DNA of 9,989 nt from the NCBI GenBank assembly GCA_016195505.1, contig JACPZN010000039.1:1-9989 (forward strand), in the 5' to 3' direction. The translations under genes were made by a program, and so were the position numbers. The DNA is from Nitrospirota bacterium. GTDB lineage: Bacteria > Nitrospirota > Nitrospiria > Nitrospirales > Nitrospiraceae. The notes under the pieces were generated by a model. The model saw only the letters and a program-made list of their open reading frames with translations. It had not been told where the DNA came from and ran no database searches. This document shows positions 5,802-9,989 of the stretch, in pieces (position 1 is the stretch's first letter; each line of letters starts with the position of its first letter).

Positions 5802-6656
5802 ATGTTTAAGATTAAGAAGAAAGCCGAGAAGCCGAAAGCTACGGTTCTTTACAACATCATCGAGGACTATTCCGAGTTCGATGCGCCGGGGAATGTGACG
5901 GTCTGCGCCATGACGCTCCATGAAGATCTTGCTGCACATGCCAAGGTCTTGTCGGAAAGCTACGAAGTTCCACTGGAGACGATGACCAAGCTGCTGACTG
6001 AAGGCGGGGTGTACGTGTACCCACAGGTCGGCGGGATTCTGACGCGGGGATTGTTTGCCTGCCGGATCGATCCGACCGGAGCGGTTCCCAAACAGACTTG
6101 GACCTTGGATCTCATGCAGTTTGCCGAGGCGGAGCAATTGGCTCGTGGGCGTGGCATGCCGCTCGATGAAGTGGCGGCGATGGTCTTGCACCGCACGCTT
6201 CCGGAGGAGCTAAAGACGAAGCTTGACCAGAAGAATCTGGGAATCGATTACCGTACCTTGGATCGTGCCGTTGCGAAGGGTGGTGATATCAAGTACATCG
6301 ACTTTCGGAAAGATTGGTCTCCCCACTTCAAACGGCTCTGCATCATGCCGGATGGACGGCTGGTCGAAACGGGCGGGCTGGAGGAGTTTGCCCAGCTGCA
6401 TGGCCTCACAATGACTCAAGCGAAGACGCTCATTGAGCAAGGCGGCACGCTCGAAGTGAATGGGGAAGTGCTGGCTTGCCAGATTGTGAACGGTCGACCG
6501 GCTGTGGCGAGGTTCAGTGCGAAGAACTACACCAAGGCGAAAGAATTGGCAGCAACCAAAGGCCTGCACTTGATGGATGCGCTCAGCGAGGTGGGCTATA
6601 ACGATCCGGCAATGATGCGGGGGCTTGTGCGGAAAGAACTGAGCGGCGGGCGATGA
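5802..6656 (+). CDS. Protein of unknown function with four internal repeat units
   Basis: I do not recognise a named family. The 284-residue protein opens with a lysine-rich stretch (MFKIKKKAEKPKA) and has no signal peptide or membrane helix. Four helical units of related pattern occur: LSESYEVPLETMTKLLTEGG (50-69), LARGRGMPLDEVAAMVLHRT (113-132), AQLHGLTMTQAKTLIEQGG (187-205) and LAATKGLHLMDALSEVGY (239-256). Units one and three are each followed by a beta-like segment ending in FACRI (85-89) and LACQI (214-218), which suggests duplication of a module of about 130 residues. I chose ATG 5802 because AGGA lies six bases before it; an upstream TTG at 5778 is open but sits inside the heptamer repeats. 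It follows the SagB-like gene by 70 bases and precedes the lipoprotein gene by 50, so co-transcription is plausible. A structural or binding role is likelier than catalysis, but this is a guess. Confidence 0.85.
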   Translation: MFKIKKKAEKPKATVLYNIIEDYSEFDAPGNVTVCAMTLHEDLAAHAKVLSESYEVPLETMTKLLTEGGVYVYPQVGGILTRGLFACRIDPTGAVPKQTWTLDLMQFAEAEQLARGRGMPLDEVAAMVLHRTLPEELKTKLDQKNLGIDYRTLDRAVAKGGDIKYIDFRKDWSPHFKRLCIMPDGRLVETGGLEEFAQLHGLTMTQAKTLIEQGGTLEVNGEVLACQIVNGRPAVARFSAKNYTKAKELAATKGLHLMDALSEVGYNDPAMMRGLVRKELSGGR

Positions 6657-6706
6657 TGGCGGTCAACCAATTCACGCCGCACTCGTTCCTTACTCAGGGG
6701 ATCACG

Positions 6707-7123
6707 ATGCGACAGTTTGTTCCCTTTCTGATGATTGGACTCTTTTTGTCGGCCTGTGCCGCACCCAAACCCATTCTCTATCCCAACTCCTACTATCAGC
6801 AAGTTGGTGAAGCCGGAGCGGAACAAGATATCGCCGAGTGTTCTGAGATGGCCAAAGATGCCGGTGCGAAGCCGAGTCAGGGGAAAACGGGACAAGTCGC
6901 CGGCAGTACGGCTGGGGGTGGAGCCGTTGGTTCGGCCGCGGGATCGGTGGGCGGCGGCATAGTTGGTCGCCCGGGGCGAGGCGCAATGGTGGGGGCAGCC
7001 GGCGGGGCGACTGCCGGGTTTCTCCGCGGCCTCTTCCGCAAATCGCCACCCAGCGAAGCCCACAAACAATTCATAAATCGCTGTCTGAAAGAACGCGGGT
7101 ACGATCCGGTTGGGTGGGAATAG
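6707..7123 (+). CDS. Glycine-zipper outer-membrane lipoprotein
   Basis: From ATG 6707 the product is 138 residues, with a short lipoprotein signal: MRQFVPFLMIGLF, then the lipobox LSAC with the lipidated cysteine at 17. Lys21 shortly after does not suggest inner-membrane retention. Residues 64-104 are a glycine/alanine-rich zipper (VAGSTAGGGAVGSAAGSVGG, then GAMVGAAGGATAGF), as in 17-kDa antigen-like envelope proteins where it packs as a membrane-inserted hairpin. A C-terminal segment FINRCLKERGYDPVGW is typical of this group. Cys45 and Cys126 could form a disulfide. I prefer ATG 6707 because AGGGG lies six bases before it and the lipoprotein signal starts right away; ATG 6653 overlaps the previous stop and would add 18 atypical residues. 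It probably contributes to cell-envelope structure or stress resistance. It faces the PilZ gene convergently. Confidence 0.85.
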   Translation: MRQFVPFLMIGLFLSACAAPKPILYPNSYYQQVGEAGAEQDIAECSEMAKDAGAKPSQGKTGQVAGSTAGGGAVGSAAGSVGGGIVGRPGRGAMVGAAGGATAGFLRGLFRKSPPSEAHKQFINRCLKERGYDPVGWE

Positions 7124-7138
7124 GAAGCTACTCACGCA

Positions 7139-7167
7139 AGTGTGTTTGGAGTACCTGCTCCTACACT
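7139..7167. terminator. Possible bidirectional terminator hairpin
   Basis: Between convergent genes, AGTGT (7139-7143) and GGAG (7148-7151) can pair with CTCC (7158-7161) and ACACT (7163-7167) around the loop TACCTG, with an asymmetric internal loop. The right arm overlaps the PilZ gene's stop codon and merges into a 12-base perfect palindrome, ACACTCGAGTGT, at 7163-7174. No clear T-run follows on either strand, so termination is suggested mainly by position. Confidence 0.35.
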
Positions 7168-7499
7168 CGAGTGTGTTGCATCACGGCCATCGGGCTTTGT
7201 TCGAGGTCATGAATCAGTTGGTGAAGCTGATCGGTCTGGGACATCTGTTGAAATTCCACTCCAAAGGTATTCCCACGAGCCCAACGTACCACGGCCCGGT
7301 CGATCTGCAGCGGCCGACGTGAGTCCGGCAGTTGAACATGGATGGCAAGGCTGCTCTTGGCCGTGAGAATCACTTTGGATTCGATGCTGCAACCGCCGAC
7401 CGATAGGTTGGCGATGGTGCCTTGGCCAACAATCTGCTCTGCTGAAAACGAGCTGCCGAAATTGACTGAGAAGCGAGGGTGTTTACGGATTTCTCCCAT
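7161..7499 (-). CDS. PilZ domain protein
   Basis: This 112-residue protein is a single PilZ domain. The c-di-GMP binding signatures are R5-K-H-P-R9 (RxxxR) and N31-L-S33-V-G-G36, where the usual form is [D/N]xSxxG. A beta-barrel pattern follows, including AIHVQLPDS, AVVRWARG and FGVEFQQMS, then a C-terminal helix that ends near QSPMAVMQ. Stand-alone PilZ proteins typically bind cyclic di-GMP and modulate motility, adhesion or exopolysaccharide through a partner. The ATG at 7499 is preceded by GGAG six bases upstream, so the start is secure. It lies 143 bases downstream of the receiver-domain gene on the same strand; whether they are co-transcribed is unclear. Both motifs are intact, so ligand binding is likely. 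The controlled process cannot be inferred. Confidence 0.92.
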   Translation of the reverse strand: MGEIRKHPRFSVNFGSSFSAEQIVGQGTIANLSVGGCSIESKVILTAKSSLAIHVQLPDSRRPLQIDRAVVRWARGNTFGVEFQQMSQTDQLHQLIHDLEQSPMAVMQHTRV

Positions 7500-7642
7500 G
7501 ACTGGCTCCAGTATCGTGGTTGGACCGTGCTAGACAGAATGCTCGCCGTTCTATCTATCGGCCAGGTCATGGGGAGACTTGAGAAAATCGTGCAGGTGAA
7601 GAGGATTGTGTTGGGGTCGGAATTGCCGCGGAGAGGCCTGAT

Positions 7643-8008
7643 TCACGAGGTCGCGAGTTCTTCTTTCACCGCCTGGACCAGCTTGTTCATGTCGAACGGT
7701 TTTTCAAACGTGCGACGGGCGCCGAAGAGTTTGGCGACGTCCAGGAAGTTGTGATCCCCTTGGGCCCCAGTCATCGCAATCACTTTGGCGTCGACGTACT
7801 CACGTGTGAGCTGGAGGGTCGCTTCCAGGCCGTCTGTGTCCGGCATCAGCAAATCCATGATGACAAGGTCGACCGGTTGCTTTTGGTATAGGGCGAGCCC
7901 TTCGCGACCATCCGCTGCCTCGAGCACGCGGTGCCCGATCTTTTCGAGCACCTCTTTGAGCAGTCCTCGAATGGATTGTTCGTCGTCGATGACTAGGATG
8001 GTTGCCAT
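7643..8008 (-). CDS. Single-domain response regulator (CheY-like receiver)
   Basis: The 121-residue product is a complete receiver domain and nothing more. The acidic pocket is D8-D9, the phospho-acceptor Asp52 lies in DLVIMDLLMPDTDG, Thr80 in VIAMTG and Lys103 in FEKPF, so every residue needed for phosphorylation is present. With no output domain, it should work by phosphorelay or by binding another protein, as CheY and Spo0F do. No histidine kinase is visible in the window. Only a weak AGAG precedes ATG 8008, but the MATILVIDDE start is typical. The binding-protein gene ends 113 bases upstream on the same strand and the PilZ gene follows downstream. A shared c-di-GMP or phosphate-sensing circuit is an attractive guess but is not shown by sequence. 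Confidence 0.93.
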   Translation of the reverse strand: MATILVIDDEQSIRGLLKEVLEKIGHRVLEAADGREGLALYQKQPVDLVIMDLLMPDTDGLEATLQLTREYVDAKVIAMTGAQGDHNFLDVAKLFGARRTFEKPFDMNKLVQAVKEELATS

Positions 8009-8121
8009 AAGTATCGCTCTACGAACTTGTACGATCTTACCTGGCGGGATTGACCCTGTCTAGAAAGAAATTGATCTGGGGGGTATGCGGCCACTGCTCG
8101 CAGTCTAGGCTCAAGATGATC

Positions 8122-8877
8122 TCAAGACGATGGAATAAGGGGGTCTGTGCGCTGAACGTTGGCAGGTGAAGCTGCAGAGTCGATCGAGGTGAACATGGAA
8201 CGAACAAGTTGTTGCCCTTCAGGGGAGAGGGTAAACGCCAGAAAGGCGCTGGTCACGGGATCTGGGCGTGGTGCTGAGAGTAACAGCACCGGCCGGCGTA
8301 GCTTGTACCGTCCGTCATGAACAGTCGGCTCTCCTGCTTCAACCTGATCGATGGTGAGGATGCGAATCGGGATGCCGTCTTCTTGCGCTTTCAAGGCTGC
8401 GTTCAAGGAAAGATAGGTGACCGCTGTATCGTGGCCGGAAACGGCGCTGAGGACCCGAATGATTTGTCCCGTCAACAAGGCTCTGACTTGAGAGGTGGTC
8501 ACTTCTTTGATCGGGTTCGCAAAATTGACGATCACGGCAATGCCATCCCACGCGATCTGCGTGTGGCTCAACGTCGTGCTGGGTTGATCGCTTACGGCGA
8601 TCTGGGCCTCACCTCGTTTCACGAGCTCAACGGCACGCACCGAGTTGTCCCAATTGAAGTCGATCGCAGTACCGGGAGCGTGTTTCTCAAAAGCTCGGGC
8701 GAGATCTTGAAGAACCGGAAGCTCTGGGCCGTAGCCGGCGATCACGATGCGGCCTGTCAGGCTGTCCTGTGCATGAGCGGTCCACGCGAATATCAGCGCT
8801 AGGAGCAGGCCCTTGAGCACAATCCAGGATAAGGTGCTGGGCACTGTGAGAACAGCCGATCGAGACGGAGCTCTCAT
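8122..8877 (-). CDS. Secreted PstS-like substrate-binding protein
   Basis: The 251-residue protein has a basic N-terminus, a hydrophobic core around residues 18-33 and a likely signal peptidase site after AHA (36/37), so the mature form is periplasmic. The mature part follows the PBP-like/PstS pattern: GRIVIAGYGPELPVLQDLARAFEK (42-65), a segment ending GEAQIAVSDQP (89-99), then AWDGIAVIVNFANPIKEVT (109-127) and LTGQI. The classical phosphate loop with a DGSGT-like sequence is not seen, and the region after LTGQI lacks the usual W..VGG motif. The mature chain of about 215 residues is shorter than typical PstS, which has over 300. It may therefore bind another anion, or act as a sensor. No permease or ATPase genes are nearby, so it looks solitary. 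GGAGG five bases ahead of ATG 8877 fixes the start. Fold assignment is good, ligand unknown. Confidence 0.82.
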   Translation of the reverse strand: MRAPSRSAVLTVPSTLSWIVLKGLLLALIFAWTAHAQDSLTGRIVIAGYGPELPVLQDLARAFEKHAPGTAIDFNWDNSVRAVELVKRGEAQIAVSDQPSTTLSHTQIAWDGIAVIVNFANPIKEVTTSQVRALLTGQIIRVLSAVSGHDTAVTYLSLNAALKAQEDGIPIRILTIDQVEAGEPTVHDGRYKLRRPVLLLSAPRPDPVTSAFLAFTLSPEGQQLVRSMFTSIDSAASPANVQRTDPLIPSS

Positions 8878-9071
8878 GGTAGCCTCCTACGTCATGCAAC
8901 ATCATACCAGGCGGTGAGTCAGTTAGGCGATTCTCATTTTGTGCGCCAAGCAAGATGGTTCGACTTCGCAGAGAGGAGAGCTATTCCATAGAGTCGGGGA
9001 GATCATGCAGCGGAAATGAATCTTCTCACTACGCGTTTGGGCATGTTCTTGAATCGAAGAGAGAATATTGG

Positions 9072-9100
9072 TTGACCAGCTCCATCAATTTTGTTAAAAC
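9072..9100 (+). promoter_or_regulatory. Probable sigma-70 promoter for the M15/YcbK-type gene
   Basis: TTGACC (9072-9077) matches the -35 consensus at five of six positions. TAAAAC (9095-9100) matches the -10 at four of six, with the ideal 17-base spacer. Transcription from about 9107 would give a leader of roughly 45 bases before GTG 9152. It lies within the 274-base gap (8878-9151) between divergent genes, and I saw no equally good promoter for the minus-strand gene there. Confidence 0.45.
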
Positions 9101-9151
9101 CGCCCTGTTTAAATCAGTGATCGCAGTGCACCCCGCTCAGGAGCTGCCCCC

Positions 9152-9724
9152 GTGGACAATCCCAATGAGTCGAAATGGGCCTGGACCCGTCGAGCATTTC
9201 TCCGCACGTCGCTGGCAGGACTCGGGTTACTGGGGGGACGGCTGATCTGCCCCTCGGGGGTTTTTGCTCGTGAACTGCCGGAAGGACGGCTGACGTTTTT
9301 TAACGTCTGGACGGATGAACGGCTGGATGTGACCTATCGCAGCGAAGCGGGGGCCTATGATTTAGAAGCACTCGACGATGTGAATCATATCTTGCGCTGT
9401 CATTACACCGGTGAGGTCGGAGCCATCGATGTGCGTGTGCTTGAGCATGTCAATCTGGTGCAGAAGAAGCTGGGGGGTGATCGTGAAATCCACATCATCT
9501 CCGGCTTTCGGTCTCCGGAGTACAATGCTATATTAGTGCGCTCCGGTCGTCGGGCTGCCAAAAACAGTCTGCATATGCAGGGGCAGGCGGTCGATCTGCA
9601 GATTCCCGGTATCCACCCCAAAATGGTTCGCCAAGCCGCGCTTGAACTGGGGTATGGGGGCGTCGGGTACTATCCTCGCTCAAAGTTTGTGCATCTGGAC
9701 TCGGGACCCTTCCGTCACTGGTAA
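9152..9724 (+). CDS. Tat-exported M15/YcbK-type (DUF882) putative murein peptidase
   Basis: The 190-residue product begins with a twin-arginine signal: WTRRAFLRTS (11-20) then the hydrophobic LAGLGLLGG, with cleavage probably near VFA (about 37-39). The mature domain is the DUF882/YcbK branch of the M15 zinc peptidases: LTFFNVWTDERLDV (47-60), ISGFRSPEYN (116-125), SLHMQGQAVDLQI (139-151) and FVHLDSGPFRHW (179-190). Expected zinc ligands His141, Asp148 and His181 are all present, with Arg120 in the conserved SGFRS segment. Members are thought to cleave peptidoglycan cross-links; export as a folded protein by Tat fits a metal-containing enzyme. GTG 9152 is the only reasonable start, with AGGAG eight bases upstream; no in-frame ATG would keep the twin-arginine motif. 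The gene stands alone, convergent with glgB. Catalysis is inferred from intact ligands. Confidence 0.9.
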   Translation: MDNPNESKWAWTRRAFLRTSLAGLGLLGGRLICPSGVFARELPEGRLTFFNVWTDERLDVTYRSEAGAYDLEALDDVNHILRCHYTGEVGAIDVRVLEHVNLVQKKLGGDREIHIISGFRSPEYNAILVRSGRRAAKNSLHMQGQAVDLQIPGIHPKMVRQAALELGYGGVGYYPRSKFVHLDSGPFRHW

Positions 9725-9776
9725 TCGCCTCCCTGCTGATTGCGTTCCCGTTCAAACCAGCCAAAAGACGCTCCCG

Positions 9777-9989
9777 TCATGACTCGTTGCCCGGTTTGCG
9801 TTTCAATAAGAGGACGGAAAGCGGAGGCAGCGTCAGTGTCAGCGAATGGGGTAAGTCGTGACATGGACTTTCGACAGAGTGAATGCCTCCGAAATTCCCG
9901 ACGTTACTGCCGCCGTACATAATGGAGTCAGTGTTGATCAATTCTTGGTACCAACCGGCTTCGGGAACGCCGATGCGATAGCCGTGACG
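9777..9989 (-). CDS. glgB: 1,4-alpha-glucan branching enzyme, C-terminal 70 residues
   Basis: The frame enters from the right edge and stops at TGA 9777-9779; only the last 70 residues are visible. They match the C-terminal beta domain of GlgB: GYRIGVPEAGWYQELINTDS, then YGGSNVGNFGG, and finally LTLTLPPLSVLLLKRK. This domain caps the GH13 barrel; the catalytic residues lie outside the window. GlgB makes alpha-1,6 branches in glycogen in the cytoplasm, indicating the organism stores glycogen. The family signature is strong enough to use the gene symbol despite the partial sequence. The stop is 52 bases from the end of the convergent peptidase gene, with no evident terminator between them. Confidence 0.92.
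   Translation of the reverse strand, partial: RHGYRIGVPEAGWYQELINTDSIMYGGSNVGNFGGIHSVESPCHDLPHSLTLTLPPLSVLLLKRKPGNES

Noticed and set aside
6596..7135. A 179-residue minus-strand ORF opposite the lipoprotein gene
   Set aside because: Low-complexity shadow of the glycine-rich gene; the opposite strand has lipobox, ribosome-binding site and family signature.
8317..8802. A 161-residue plus-strand ORF
   Set aside because: Antisense to the PstS-like protein, which has a strong ribosome-binding site and signal peptide.
8955..9245. A 96-residue plus-strand ORF in the divergent gap
   Set aside because: It runs across the likely promoter and into the peptidase gene in another frame, with no motif.

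Overview
This 9,989-base window looks like chromosomal DNA of a Gram-negative, lipopolysaccharide-bearing bacterium. My best guess is the Nitrospira lineage (Nitrospirota). That rests on moderately high GC, on outer-membrane and lipoprotein signals, and on remembered resemblance of several proteins to Nitrospira families; it is inference, because no database search was possible. I see no rRNA, tRNA, CRISPR array, transposase or phage gene.

Left part (1-2734, all minus strand): the start of an exported protein resembling a PagL-type lipid A deacylase runs off the left edge. A six-unit TPR protein, a 140-residue protein of unknown function with a likely GTG start, and a six-helix membrane protein with conserved acidic and histidine motifs form a same-strand series. 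A 35-base array of five heptamers sits just upstream of the TPR start codon.

Middle-left (2735-3976): about 1.2 kb without an intact gene. Most of 3101-3844 is a decaying plus-strand pseudogene of a response regulator with an HDOD output domain. It carries a frameshift, a large internal deletion, a nonsense codon and a one-base deletion, and still has recognisable motifs in three successive pieces. The first 360 bases hold only short inverted repeats.

Centre (3977-7123, plus strand): a 584-residue protein with two SagB/ThcOx-type nitroreductase domains, then a 284-residue protein of unknown function built from internal repeats, then a glycine-zipper lipoprotein. A short heptamer repeat element, present in both orientations, overlaps the stop codon of the SagB-like gene and fills the gap to the next gene.

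Right part (7161-9989): on the minus strand, a PilZ protein, a stand-alone CheY-like receiver and a secreted PstS-like binding protein. Divergent from them is a Tat-exported M15/YcbK-type (DUF882) putative peptidoglycan peptidase with a plausible sigma-70 promoter. The window ends in the C-terminus of a glycogen branching enzyme (glgB) on the minus strand.

Most intact genes look like ordinary envelope and signalling functions. The most unusual material is the HDOD pseudogene, the two heptamer arrays, the SagB-like gene without azoline-pathway partners, and the internally repeated protein next to it. I found no convincing multi-gene defence or other novel system.
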